A stretch of DNA of 64,000 nucleotides from Thiorhodovibrio winogradskyi (GCF_036208045.1 NZ_CP121472.1:3731531-3795530), one strand, 5' to 3'; shown: positions 39,345 through 48,340, numbered from the stretch's first letter. Numbers and translations are program-made. Notes: generated from the sequence alone by a model not told the origin.

Positions 39345-39939
39345 ACAGACACCTTGGAGATTTGGGGGGGGATGCGGGGAGATGTGGGTTGCCAGGTCCC
39401 GTCGCCGGAACTCGGGCAGCAGGCCCTGAAAAAGGCCAAAGCAGGAGAAAGCAGCCAAGTGGCGAGACGCCCTGAGATTTCCGTCAGTCGCAGCAGTGAT
39501 CGTGCCAAGGTCGAATGACCAGGCTGGCCACCGGCCAAGCGCAGTGATTGGCCGAGCTGTTGCAACCCTTTCATCTCAGCGAACCCAGCAAGCTCGGCGG
39601 GCCTAGCGGACGACGCCTGCCGGTCCAGTAGCCGCGTTTTCTTGACGGCTGCTTGATGCTTGCGGGTGCATTGAACCGATGACGGTTGATATGCCCCGAT
39701 GACGAGGATCAGGTGGCCCGCATCGACCCTGCCCAACTCGCGGTCACCGCCATCGCGCGCTGCTGCATGGGCGGTCGTGGGCGCTGTGAACCAGGGGCGA
39801 TGCCTGAGCGCGATTTGTAGCCAACCGGGGCAGGGAATATTCTCACCACATGGTCAGTTCCTGGCGATCGTTTCATGCGACAGGTGGGGGTGACTGAAGC
39901 AAAGGCTGCGTTGTTCGGGTTGCTGGCCGCCGTGGAAGC
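37750..39939. repeat. 2.2-kb segmental duplication, copy A
   Basis: 37750-39939 is nearly identical to 42245-44450 in the same orientation, with scattered substitutions and small indels (net 16 bp). It spans the N-terminal two-thirds of the UPF0182 gene, the 530 bp upstream of it, and the first 22 codons of an antitoxin gene on the other strand. Identity stops abruptly at both ends. Confidence 0.9.
39345..39874. other. Intergenic, duplicated, 530 bp
   Basis: Divergent upstream region between UPF0182 and an antitoxin start. Contains a run of eight G at about 39363-39371 near the UPF0182 start and no recognisable gene. Fully included in the 2.2-kb duplication, so its counterpart is 43848-44385. 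Confidence 0.5.
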
Positions 39940-39964
39940 GGTCGACCACGGCAGTCAGCGATGA
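39875..39964 (+). pseudogene. Truncated Phd/YefM-type antitoxin
   Basis: 29 codons: MRQVGVTEAKAALFGLLAAV, then a divergent end and stop at 39962-39964. The first 22 residues match the intact antitoxin at 44386 (MRQVQVTEAKAAFSGLLAAV). The duplication breakpoint lies in this gene; no toxin gene follows here. Its stop overlaps the ATG of the next small ORF. Confidence 0.75.
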
Positions 39965-40089
39965 ACGAGACCACCTCCATGCAACAAGCAAAAATCTCCC
40001 TTGCCGAGTTTGAATCCTTCCTGTTCAAGCCTGACGACTTGTTAGGATCCAGACTGGATTGGCCCCCTAGTGCTCCGGAGTCAACATGA
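39961..40089 (+). CDS. Small ORF (42 aa) coupled to fic
   Basis: ATG at 39961, TGA at 40087-40089 overlapping the fic ATG (ATGA). The protein begins MNETTSMQQAKISLAEFESF and ends with a Pro-rich tail. Not recognised. The tight overlap argues that it is translated with fic. It could be a small regulator of Fic or the start fragment of a larger gene, for instance a restriction subunit, truncated when the block was assembled. Confidence 0.4.
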   Translation: MNETTSMQQAKISLAEFESFLFKPDDLLGSRLDWPPSAPEST

Positions 40090-41096
40090 CTTACCAGCCG
40101 CCATTCAAAATCACAGCCACAATCCTGTCATTGGTTGAAGAGATCGGTGAAGCCTTGGGGCGGATGCAGGCCGTTGAATTGGCAGATTCTCGACTGCGAC
40201 TGCATCGCATTAACCGCATCAAAACAATCCAGGCGTCTCTGGAGATTGAGGGAAACACCCTAAACCTAGATCAAGTCACGGCTGTGCTCGATGGAAAAAG
40301 GGTGCTGGCGCAGCCCCGTGAGTTACAAGAAGTGCGCAACGCCTTTGCCGCCTACGAAGCCATGTCCCAGTGGTCGCCTGATGATGAACGCGATCTGCTG
40401 ACCGCCCATGGCCTGCTGATGGCGGGACTGGTGGACGAGTTGGGCTGCTACCGTAGCGGATCGGTGGGCGTGCATGGCGCGCAGGGTGTGATTCATGTGG
40501 CGCCCCAAGCGTCACGGGTGCCAGGATTGATGGGCCAACTGCTCCAATGGCTGGCCGAGACCGACGAGCACCCGCTCATCGTCAGCACCGTGTTCCACTA
40601 CGAATTCGAGTTTATCCATCCGTTTCAGGATGGTAATGGTCGCATGGGGCGACTTTGGCAATCCTTGATCCTCAGCCGCTGGCGTTCAGTGTTCGCGAAC
40701 ATGCCGGTGGAAAGCCTGATCCGCGACGCTCGCCAGGATTACTATGCCGCGCTCAATGCCTGCAATCAGGTTGGCGAATCCACGCGCTTCGTCGAGTTCA
40801 TGTTGGAAATTATTTTTCGCGCCTTGCAGTCGGCTTCCAGCACCGAACAAGAAAGCGGACAAGTAACCGAACAAGTAAAACGGCTGCTGTCGGAATTGCG
40901 TGGGAAATCCCGCCCTGCCAGAGCCTTGATGCAGGCCCTCGACTTAAAGCACCGCCCGAACTTTTTCTATCACTACCTGCAACCGGCGCTGCAACAGGGA
41001 CTGGTGGAAATGACCCGACCAGACACACCGAGGGCGAGAAATCAGCAGTACAGGCTCACCGAGCTGGGACGATCCGTCGCGGAAAGCTGGAAATGA
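40086..41096 (+). CDS. Fic family protein (putative AMP transferase)
   Basis: 336 residues. Fic proteins transfer AMP from ATP to target proteins. An N-terminal Fic_N helical region carries the inhibitory helix SLEIEGN (S-x-x-x-E-G-N, starting at residue 51), typical of class II self-inhibited enzymes. The catalytic motif is HPFQDGNGRMGR (His near residue 178), complete. The beta-flap precedes it (VSTVFHYEFEFI). The C-terminal 90 residues form a winged helix (ARALMQALDLKHRPNFFYHY). Full-length and apparently functional. It sits in the block bracketed by the 2.2-kb repeats, together with restriction and toxin genes. Overlaps the small ORF before it by four bases. Confidence 0.92.
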   Translation: MTYQPPFKITATILSLVEEIGEALGRMQAVELADSRLRLHRINRIKTIQASLEIEGNTLNLDQVTAVLDGKRVLAQPRELQEVRNAFAAYEAMSQWSPDDERDLLTAHGLLMAGLVDELGCYRSGSVGVHGAQGVIHVAPQASRVPGLMGQLLQWLAETDEHPLIVSTVFHYEFEFIHPFQDGNGRMGRLWQSLILSRWRSVFANMPVESLIRDARQDYYAALNACNQVGESTRFVEFMLEIIFRALQSASSTEQESGQVTEQVKRLLSELRGKSRPARALMQALDLKHRPNFFYHYLQPALQQGLVEMTRPDTPRARNQQYRLTELGRSVAESWK

Positions 41097-41156
41097 ACCA
41101 AGGAACATCGCTCAGGTTGTCAGAAATGCCCGCGCCACCGCGAAAAGAATTCGAAC

Positions 41157-41327
41157 TTGGAACCTTTATTCTATAAGCTTGTGGTTCCGTTGCTGTCACA
41201 GGACAAACAACAAGAGATCGGCTACCTGGTTCGCGAAAGCCTGACGAAACAGCGCGAGTCCGCCCGACTCTCCAACCAAGCCAAATCCAGCATCGAGCTA
41301 CTTATCAAGGATGCGGTGCGCGGATGA
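41157..41327 (+). pseudogene. Type I restriction HsdS C-terminal fragment
   Basis: 57 codons in frame up to the TGA at 41325-41327: [40 protein letters not shown]. This is the typical last helix region of type I specificity subunits (KQQEI(G/A)xLVRES). There is no start and no target-recognition domain. Its stop overlaps the ATG of the zeta-toxin-like gene (ATGA), so the downstream pair may originally have been co-translated with hsdS. Confidence 0.65.
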
Positions 41328-41911
41328 GCGACGGCAGCGAGAAAACGCTATACATCATTGCCGGGCCTAACGGCGCGGGCAAAACCACTTTCGCCCTCGA
41401 ATACCTGCCCCAGGTAGCGGGCTGCACCCATTTCATCAATGCCGATCTGATCGCCGCCGGGCTTTCGCCGCTGGCCCCGGAGCGGGAGCTTATCGCTTCC
41501 AGCCGCCTCTTTTTGCGAGCGATTGAGGAGCGTATCGCGGAAGGTGAAACTTTCGCCTTTGAAACCACCCTGGCGGGCCGCGCCTACCTGCGCCTGGTCG
41601 AGCGACTGCGGCAAGATGGCTGGCGCGTGGAGCTGATCTATCTGGCCCTGCCGAGCATCGAGATGTCGAAACTGCGCGTGGCCGAACGGGTCGCCCACGG
41701 CGGGCACAAGATCCCGCTTTCAGACATCGAGCGGCGCTTTCCGCGCAGCTTGCGCCATCTATTGAATGATTTCAGCCACCGCGTCGATCGCTGCGTCTGT
41801 TTTATGAACGACGGAGAAAGCCCGGTCCTGGTCTTTGAACAGCGCGGCGGTGAACGCGATATCGCGCGTGACGACGACTACCAGCTTCTACTTGAGGAAG
41901 CAAAAGGATGA
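41324..41911 (+). CDS. Zeta-toxin-like P-loop kinase
   Basis: 195 residues. Walker [12 protein letters not shown] at residues 14-24, then [17 protein letters not shown] (the zeta-type Asp/acidic pocket), [19 protein letters not shown] (FETT motif) and [10 protein letters not shown] (Arg/Lys-rich substrate site), [13 protein letters not shown]. Zeta toxins phosphorylate UDP-N-acetylglucosamine; many short chromosomal relatives are annotated this way without proof. Followed with an ATGA overlap by a 64-residue gene that is the likely partner. Intact. Confidence 0.82.
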   Translation: MSDGSEKTLYIIAGPNGAGKTTFALEYLPQVAGCTHFINADLIAAGLSPLAPERELIASSRLFLRAIEERIAEGETFAFETTLAGRAYLRLVERLRQDGWRVELIYLALPSIEMSKLRVAERVAHGGHKIPLSDIERRFPRSLRHLLNDFSHRVDRCVCFMNDGESPVLVFEQRGGERDIARDDDYQLLLEEAKG

Positions 41912-42102
41912 ACACCAAGTCAATCACCACCCCATCCCCGGAAGGACAGCGGCAGTTGGAAGCACTCCGTCAGGCTGTCAGTAAAACGCTGGAAAAGAAA
42001 CGGCGGCTGGGTCAATATGCCGTCATTTGGAAAGACGGCAAACCGGTTATGACGGGCGAGGATGCGCCCAATGCCAATGAGAACGGGCACTGCGCAGGAT
42101 AA
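41908..42102 (+). CDS. Small partner of the zeta-like kinase
   Basis: 64 residues, ATG overlaps the kinase stop by four bases. Middle part [20 protein letters not shown], then [15 protein letters not shown]. Small proteins of this look (K/R-rich helix then QYAVxWxDGKPV) are often found next to zeta-like kinases, which would suit an antitoxin or accessory role. That role is inferred from position only. Confidence 0.65.
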   Translation: MNTKSITTPSPEGQRQLEALRQAVSKTLEKKRRLGQYAVIWKDGKPVMTGEDAPNANENGHCAG

Positions 42103-42163
42103 CCATGAGCGAACAATCGACCATGCTCCCCCTGACTATGCCGGATTGCTGGCCGAAATTAAA
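42101..42163 (+). pseudogene. DUF1016/YhcG-like N-terminal fragment
   Basis: About 20 codons, ending DYAGLLAEIK, the usual beginning of DUF1016 (PDDEXK YhcG-type) nucleases. It is interrupted exactly where repeat R1 begins. Too short for certainty. Confidence 0.3.
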
Positions 42164-42229
42164 TGTGCCTGGCTCGAGTTGTTTTCCTGGCTCAAGTTGT
42201 TTTGCCAACATGACAGAAACAATCCGACC
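42157..42229. repeat. Repeat R1 with hairpin core
   Basis: Shares AATTAAA-G-GCCTGGCTC and the long tail TTGTTTTGCCAACATGACAG continuing to CCGACC with R2 at 45300. R1 has an extra 18-bp tandem copy (CCTGGCTCGAGTTGTTTT / CCTGGCTCAAGTTGTTTT). The tail contains the inverted arms TTGTTT and AAACAA. R1 and R2 are direct repeats that flank duplication copy B plus the VapC pair. Confidence 0.7.
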
Positions 42230-42244
42230 CTGGCCCCATAAACC

Positions 42245-43847
42245 GTGAGTTTGGTTTCATCGGCCGAGGTGTAATCCAACTCGTGGCTGGCGTTGGGCAC
42301 GATGACCGGCTGCAGATCACTCGCCCCGTAGTAGATGGCCGGCTCATCCAGGGACAGTCCAGCGACCGACTCCGCCGGGATGCCGTGGATCAGCCATTGT
42401 ATCGGCTCATCCGCCGCCTGCGCCGCCGGGGTCATGGCCACGCCGTGGCCATGGGTGTATCTTAGCCAGAGGTTGACCCAGGTCTGCCGCGACGCATCAA
42501 GCTTGTCGACATCGAGATGACGCGCGGCGAGGAATACCTGGCGATAGGCGTCCTCGATCTCATAGCGCCCGACGCTGACATCATCAAAGGCGTAATAGGA
42601 GCCGATCTCCTGCAAGGCGCGATAGACCGACAGGAGATTATCGGCATCCCAGATGGGAATGTTGCGCAGGTTCGCCTGAACCTCGGGGGTGATCGCCTCC
42701 CAGCCCTGCTCACGGAGGGGATAGTCGCGCACCTCGACCTCTTGTAATCCGTAGCCGGCCAGTGTCGCTTCGATATTGTTGGCGATGAAGGGCGCCTCGC
42801 GGGTCATCTCGGCGGGCTTGACGATGAATTCCCCAACCCGCTCGGTCAGGGCGGGCGTCTGCCGTAATCCGATCACCGCGAACAACAGCACCAGGGTCGC
42901 GGCGAGCCAGCGCGTCCCCTTGCCGGTATTGACCAGCCGCAACAGCAAGGCGCCGGCGATGAGCGCCAACACCGCTGCGGTGGCAATCAGCGGCAGGGTC
43001 ACCCGCATCTCCTCAAAGCCTGGGCCATGGAACAGGGGCAGATGGCTGTCGGTGTAGAGCAGCCGGTAGGCATCATCGAGGAAATAGAGGCAGCCCATCA
43101 GCACGAGCAGCGACAAAATCAGGCTCAGATGCAGCCGCGCGCCACGCCGCAAGCCGCCCCGCGCGCGCGGCATCGCCCGGTGCTCGAGCCAATACAGCAG
43201 GCCGAGCCCGAGCAGCACCACCGCCAGCGCGACCATCACCTCGGCATAGAGCAACCGGTAAAACGGCAGCGAGAACAGGTAGAAGCGCAGATCGTGATCG
43301 AACACCGGGTCGCTGATGCCAGCCTCGGGGGCGAGCAAGAAAAACAACGCCTGTTGCCAATTGAACAACAGCGGCAGCGCGACGACCACCGCCAGGATCA
43401 GTGACAGCGGCAGATACAGGAACAGGGAGCGGGCCTGGAAGCGCTGATACAGCCGGGCCGAGGGACGCGCGGGCGTTGTTTGCTTGGCCTGTGTGGATTG
43501 AGGAGATTTCGGGGATTCAGGCGACTCGGGCGATTCAGGCGACTCGGGCGATTCTGGCGATTTAGGCGCCGCCGCGCGTGGACGCGGCGCGCCGAGGTAC
43601 TTGCTGCCAATCCAAAAGTTGGCAAAGAACAGGGTGAAAAAAAAGCCGTCGCCGCCGTGAAAACAAAATAACCATAGAGCAGACGCTGCCAGAAATAAAA
43701 TTCATACCCGAGCGACTTAAACCACCAAAGCTCGATCAGGAAGTCCCTGACCACCACGCCGAGCACCAGCAACGCGATGATGAGGCCCAGTAGGACGGCC
43801 ACCAGGCGACCAATGGCGGGTCGGGAAATGCTTGTTCGGAATCGCAT
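42245..43847 (-). pseudogene. UPF0182 protein, truncated duplicate with frameshift
   Basis: Second copy of the gene at 36612-39344, from [10 protein letters not shown] at 43847. One A is missing in a poly-A tract near 43638-43647 compared with copy A, which shifts the frame in the third helix. The C-terminal third is absent: homology ends at 42245, followed by unrelated sequence. Non-functional. Confidence 0.88.
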
Positions 43848-44450
43848 ACAGACACCTTGGAGATTTGGGGGGGGATGCGGGGATGCGGGGAGATGTGGGT
43901 TGCCAGGTCCCATCGCCGGAACTCGGGCAGCAGGCCCTGAAAAAGGCCAAAGCGGGAGAAAGCAGCCAAGCGGCGGGACGCCCTGAGGTTTCACTCAGTC
44001 GCTGCAGTCATCGTGCCAAGGTCGAATGACCAGGCTGGCCACCGGCCAAGCGCAGTGATTGGCCGAGCTGTTGCAACCCTTTCATCTCAGCGGACCCAGC
44101 AATCTCGGCGGGCCTAGCGGACGACGCCGGCCGGTCCAGTAGCCGCGTTTTCTTGACGGCTGCTTGATGCTTGCGGGTGCATTGAACCGATATTGGTGGA
44201 TATGCCCCGATGACGAGGTTCAGGTCGCCCGTATCGACCCTGCCCAGCTCGCGGTCACCGCCATCGCGCGCTACTGAATGGGCGGCCGTGGGCGGAGTGA
44301 ACGAGGGGCGATGCCTGACTGCGACTTGTATCCAACCGGGGCAGGGGATATTCTGACCACATGGTCATTTCTGGAGATCCTTATCATGCGACAAGTGCAG
44401 GTGACTGAAGCAAAGGCCGCGTTTTCCGGGTTGCTGGCCGCCGTGGAAGC
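42245..44450. repeat. 2.2-kb segmental duplication, copy B
   Basis: Counterpart of 37750-39939, same orientation. At the right it continues into the intact antitoxin gene, whereas copy A stops in it. At the left it stops within UPF0182, whereas copy A continues. The two copies therefore complement one another, as expected for a direct duplication with other DNA now between them. Confidence 0.9.
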
Positions 44451-44616
44451 AGGTGAGTCTGTCGCCATCACGCGCCGGGGGCGTGTGATCGCCCGACTGG
44501 TGCCCGATGCGGCAACCAGCGCGGCAGAGGCCTTTCGCCCGTTCTGGGACAACCTTGAGGAGATCGATCTGGTTGCACCGGATGCGGAGACACCTGAGCC
44601 AGTCGCGGCGCTTTAG
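44386..44616 (+). CDS. Phd/YefM-type antitoxin
   Basis: 76 residues: MRQVQVTEAKAAFSGLLAAV, then EAGESVAITRRGRVIARLVP, the DNA-binding half of the Phd/YefM family, followed by an acidic C-terminal toxin-neutralising tail. It represses its own operon and blocks the toxin that follows 12 bases later. The first 22 codons are duplicated at 39875. Confidence 0.9.
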   Translation: MRQVQVTEAKAAFSGLLAAVEAGESVAITRRGRVIARLVPDAATSAAEAFRPFWDNLEEIDLVAPDAETPEPVAAL

Positions 44617-44628
44617 AGGACACCGCTG

Positions 44629-45033
44629 GTGCGCTACCTACTTGATACCAACATCATGATCGCAGCGATGAAGGAGGTCGCCTCGGTCAAACGCCAACTG
44701 GAGCAAAGACTGTTGGCCGATATCCTGCTCTCACCCGTGGTCTTGGGCGAGCTTGAGTTCGGCGTCGAGAAGAGCGCTTACCGCGAACAGAACGCGGCAC
44801 GTCTTGCTGCGTTGGTAAAGACCTTGGCGTTGGCGCCCATTGATGCGCGCGTCAGCCGGCGCTATGGTGAGATCCGCGCGCATCTCGAGCGCTGTGGAAC
44901 ACCGATTGGCGCGAATGATCTTTGGATTGCCGCGCAAGGCTCGGCGCTCGATGTGATTGTCGTGACGGACAATCAGGGCGAGTTCAACCGCGTCCCCGGG
45001 TTGCGCACGGAAAACTGGTTAAGTCGCTCGTAG
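44629..45033 (+). CDS. VapC-type PIN-domain toxin
   Basis: 134-residue PIN-domain ribonuclease. Acidic active-site residues are in place: Asp in YLLDTN (residue 6), Glu in VVLGELEFG, Asp in GANDLWIAAQ and Asp in VVTDNQGEF. The GTG start has GAGGAC upstream. Toxin of the antitoxin encoded just before it; cleaves RNA when free. Intact. Confidence 0.92.
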   Translation: MRYLLDTNIMIAAMKEVASVKRQLEQRLLADILLSPVVLGELEFGVEKSAYREQNAARLAALVKTLALAPIDARVSRRYGEIRAHLERCGTPIGANDLWIAAQGSALDVIVVTDNQGEFNRVPGLRTENWLSRS

Positions 45034-45522
45034 CGACGAGCCGACGATGGTGCAAGACGCATCAATACCGCCGAATGACCAGGACCCAATCCGCTCACCA
45101 ATGCTCAAACACCAGTTCATCCTCCACCCGGACATCCTCGGCCAGTTCGCCCTCGATCAGACGCCCATGCCCTACCAGCAGCGCCTTAGTTTTCCTGGTA
45201 CCTGTGTTCACTGGCCATCGCCAGCAAGCAGCAATCGCTGCTGGTCAATGTCGAGACTGGCTACTGCGGGTTGGTGATCGTGCTCGAGTAATTGAAGGCA
45301 ATTAAAGGCGCCTGGCTCCAATTGTTTTGCCAACATGACAGAAACAATCCGACCATATAAGGCCGCATAAATCCTGGCGCGACACGTTAATCCCCCCGTG
45401 CGGCTCGATCAGCTTATAAACAATTCGACTCAGGCGCCATGTTTGACTGGCGCCACAGTCGACAGTCCCGCCACTCGGGAACTCGTCACTTACGAAAAAC
45501 AAACCCTTTCCATCATCCACAA
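45034..45522. other. Gene-poor stretch, 489 bp
   Basis: A 70-codon frame beginning near 45102 (plus) and a minus frame near 45100-45270 both read like protein in parts, but neither matches a family that I know. Contains repeat R2 and the leader of the hsdM fragment. Probably relics. Confidence 0.35.
45300..45354. repeat. Repeat R2 with hairpin core
   Basis: 55-bp direct repeat of R1 (42157-42229) without the 18-bp internal duplication. The core has arms ATTGTTT and AAACAAT around about 14 bases. It lies right of the VapC pair and left of the hsdM fragment. Confidence 0.7.
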
Positions 45523-45957
45523 ATGACCCAGCCCAGTTCCCATCTCGACAAAGTCCGTCTGTCCAATCTCGCCGAGGAGATCTGGAAATCGGCGGAGCGC
45601 TTGCGCGGCAAATTCAAGGCACACGAATATCAAGTCGTTATTCTGCCCATCATCACCATCCGGCGCCTCGAATGCGTGCTAATCAAGTGGCGCGAGCAGA
45701 AGGCGGAAGAAATCCGCTCGAAGCGGGAGACCAGCTCCGATGTGGAGCTGGACAAACTGGTCAAGGCCCTGGAACTGAACCCCAAGCAGTCCCCCGGCTT
45801 CTCCAATTCCACCACCTGGACGCTGCGCAAGATCCATGAGGAAGACCACACCCTGCTAAGCAAAATGGGGACGCACCACATTAACTTCTCGCGAAGTTTG
45901 CCCCGTAAACACGAATTGCCCCCCGCACCAAGGCGTTTTCCGCACACGCCACATTAG
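45523..45957 (+). pseudogene. Type I restriction HsdM N-terminal fragment
   Basis: Starts at the ATG 45523 with the N6_N domain of type I methyltransferases: LAEEIWKSAERLRGKFKAHE, VILPIITIRRLECVLIKWR, STTWTLRKIHEEDHTLLSK. After about residue 110 the family sequence stops and about 35 unrelated residues follow to 45957. The catalytic NPPF domain is absent. A truncated remnant of a type I system, like the hsdS piece at 41157. Confidence 0.85.
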
Positions 45958-46004
45958 GCTATCCAGTCAAGCGCGGCGATGTCGCGTGAAAGCCTCTCAG
46001 CGAG

Positions 46005-48023
46005 CTAGCCGCCCATCCCCGCCAGCACGCGCTCGAAATCCGCGCGCCGGGCGGGCTTGAGCAGCAGATGATCGAAGAGCGCGGCAGCGTCGGGCTGTTC
46101 AGCCAGGCTGTAGCCCGACAGCGCCACCAGGGTGAGTTCCGGGCGCCGAGGCCAGTCGGCCAGTTCGCGGGCCAGGTCCAGTCCATCCATGTCGGGCAGT
46201 CCCAAATCGAGCAGGACGCACTCGGGGCAGCTGGTGCGAATGCGCTCCAGTGCCGCGGCGCCGGTCGCGACCGTCTCGACCTGATGGCCGAGCGCGCGCA
46301 GCAAGGCCGAGGTGGCGTCGAGGATTTCGGCATCATCATCGACCAGTAGCACGCGCCGGGCGGGGGGTGCCGGCGGGCAATGGTGGGGCGCTGGCGTGGT
46401 GGGCACAGCGGGTACGTCGGGTGCCTCGGCCGGATTGGCCAGATTGACGCCATCCGCCAACGGCAACCAGAGGCGAAAGGTGGCGCCCTGCCCCACCCCG
46501 GCGCTCTCGGCCTCGATGCGGCCCTGATGCAGTTCCACCAGTTGTCGCACCAGCGCCAGGCCGATGCCCAGGCCGTTGTCGCGTCCGACGCGCGACTCGG
46601 CGCCGCGACTGAAAGCGTCGAACAGCCAGGGCTGATCCTCGGGGGCGATGCCCTGGCCGTTGTCGGCGACACTCAGACAGAGTTCCTGGCCGCCGACGGT
46701 CAGGGCCAGGCGAATCTGCCCGCCGGGCTCGGTGTATTTGATGGCGTTATCGAGCAGGTTGGTGAACACCTGCACCAGGCGGGTGGCATCGCCCCACAGC
46801 GGAACCGGCGCGGCCGGCAGCGCGGTGTCCAGTTCATGCTGGCGCTCGGCTAGGGGCGCGGCGACGGTCTCTAGGGCTTCATGCACCAGGGCGACGGCAT
46901 CTTGAGCGGCCGGGCGCAGCACGATGGCGCCGCGACTGATGCGGGCGATGTCGAGCAGGTCGTGGATGATGCGCTCGAGATGCCCGATTTGGCGGTCAAT
47001 GCGCTGGCAGGCGCGCGCATAGGTGGCGGTGTCGGGGGGGTCGAGTGCCAGGCACTCCAGGGTGCTGCGCACCGGCACCAGGGGGTTGCGCAGTTCGTGC
47101 CCGAGCAGAGCGAGAAAGGCGTTCTTGCGCCGATCCGCCTCGGCCAGCCGCGCGGTGGTTTGGCGCAGGTTCTCTTCCAAGGCCTGGCGCTCGCTGACAT
47201 CGACCACCAGGGAGAGCACCGAGACCAGATGGCCGTCGGGGTCGTGCAGGGCGGAGTTGTACCACTCGCACCAGACCAGACTGCCGTCGGCGCGGCGATT
47301 GCGCACCGGCGTGCGATGGTGCTCGAACTCTCCGCGAAAGAGCGCAGCGCTGACCTGGCGCATGTGCTCACGGTCGGCTGGGTCAATCAGGCCGATGTCA
47401 TCGAAGGTGCGCCCAAGCACGACTTGTTCAGTCCAACCAAAGATGCGCGCGGCGGCGGGCGACCAGCCGAGCAGGCGCCCTTTGACATCCCACTCCATGG
47501 AGGCCACCGGGCTGCTGTCGAGATGGCGCTTGAGCCGCCCCAGGGTGGCGCGATAGCGCTGCTCGGCTTCACGCGCGGCGGTGCAGTCAGTGAAGGTGAC
47601 CGCCACGCCGGCGATGGCGGCGCTGGGGGCGTTGGATGTTCGGTAGGGGCGCATGTGCTGGAGGAACCAGCGCCCGTGATCGGCGGCCAGTTCGCGCGCC
47701 GGGGGTTGCGCGCCGGCCAGCACGGATTGGGCGTCCTCGGCAAAGCCGCGGGCATCGAAGCGGGTCTCCAGGGCCGCGACGGGCTGGCCGATGGCCTCGG
47801 GGCCAAGCACTAGCAGCGCCTCGCTCGCGGGGGTGAAGCGGCGCAGGCGCAGTTCAGCATCAAGCAACAGGCTGGCGACCTCGCTGCTCAATAGCAGGTG
47901 GTTGAGGTCGTTGTTCTCGGCCTCGAGTGCGCGGACTCTGGCCTCCAGCGTCTGATTTGGTTGATTCAGGCCTTGGTGATCCGCCGCCAAGGACCGAGAC
48001 CCGGGATCTGCTTGCGTCGTCAT
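46005..48023 (-). CDS. PAS hybrid sensor histidine kinase
   Basis: 672 residues, no membrane segment, so probably cytoplasmic. A short N-terminal coiled coil is followed by a PAS domain similar to those in CheB/CheR fusions (LLDAELRLRRFTPASEALL, HMRPYRT, AGVAVTFTD), a second PAS (EWDVKGRLLGWSPAAARIFG), HisKA with FLALLGHELRNPLVP (His near 308), HATPase (NLLDNAIKYTEPG, DNGQGIAP, GLGIGLALVRQLVELHQG), a Pro-rich linker, and a receiver domain (RRVLLVDDDAEILDAT, LLDLGLPDMDGLDLA with Asp near 605, LKPA). A self-contained phosphorelay; signal and output unknown. Intact. Confidence 0.93.
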   Translation of the reverse strand: MTTQADPGSRSLAADHQGLNQPNQTLEARVRALEAENNDLNHLLLSSEVASLLLDAELRLRRFTPASEALLVLGPEAIGQPVAALETRFDARGFAEDAQSVLAGAQPPARELAADHGRWFLQHMRPYRTSNAPSAAIAGVAVTFTDCTAAREAEQRYRATLGRLKRHLDSSPVASMEWDVKGRLLGWSPAAARIFGWTEQVVLGRTFDDIGLIDPADREHMRQVSAALFRGEFEHHRTPVRNRRADGSLVWCEWYNSALHDPDGHLVSVLSLVVDVSERQALEENLRQTTARLAEADRRKNAFLALLGHELRNPLVPVRSTLECLALDPPDTATYARACQRIDRQIGHLERIIHDLLDIARISRGAIVLRPAAQDAVALVHEALETVAAPLAERQHELDTALPAAPVPLWGDATRLVQVFTNLLDNAIKYTEPGGQIRLALTVGGQELCLSVADNGQGIAPEDQPWLFDAFSRGAESRVGRDNGLGIGLALVRQLVELHQGRIEAESAGVGQGATFRLWLPLADGVNLANPAEAPDVPAVPTTPAPHHCPPAPPARRVLLVDDDAEILDATSALLRALGHQVETVATGAAALERIRTSCPECVLLDLGLPDMDGLDLARELADWPRRPELTLVALSGYSLAEQPDAAALFDHLLLKPARRADFERVLAGMGG

Positions 48024-48340
48024 GGCACTTGTTCCTGCTTGTGTCTACCCATGCCCGGTGCGCCTAGTGGCGGCCCATTTGAAGAACAGAACCAGCAAGG
48101 GTGTTTTTCCACCGGTCGCGGGGCCTTTGCACCAGCCCGGTGGAAATTATCGGCGGGCATCCGCTGCCGCGCAAGCGGCGCAGCGCCATCGCGTGCTTGT
48201 TGGCGCGGCCTTTGCGGGGACTTCGCTCCAGGTCAGAAACAGATTCAGTAACATCCCAAAGATCGGGAGGCGTCTTATGAGCACCTATGTTCTCTCCACC
48301 GCGCATCGGCCGCGACGCCGGTTCCGGTGATCAGTCTCCG
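48024..48340. other. Intergenic, 317 bp
   Basis: Divergent promoter region between the hybrid kinase (minus) and the antiporter (plus). No gene or clear hairpin was seen. Confidence 0.4.

Noticed and set aside
39345-39874. Conserved intergenic region as a regulatory RNA
   Set aside because: Its similarity to 43848-44385 is explained by the 2.2-kb duplication and says nothing about selection.
45047-45277. 76-codon plus frame between vapC and hsdM
   Set aside because: No RBS, no family, and the end is low in plausibility; described only as possible relic.
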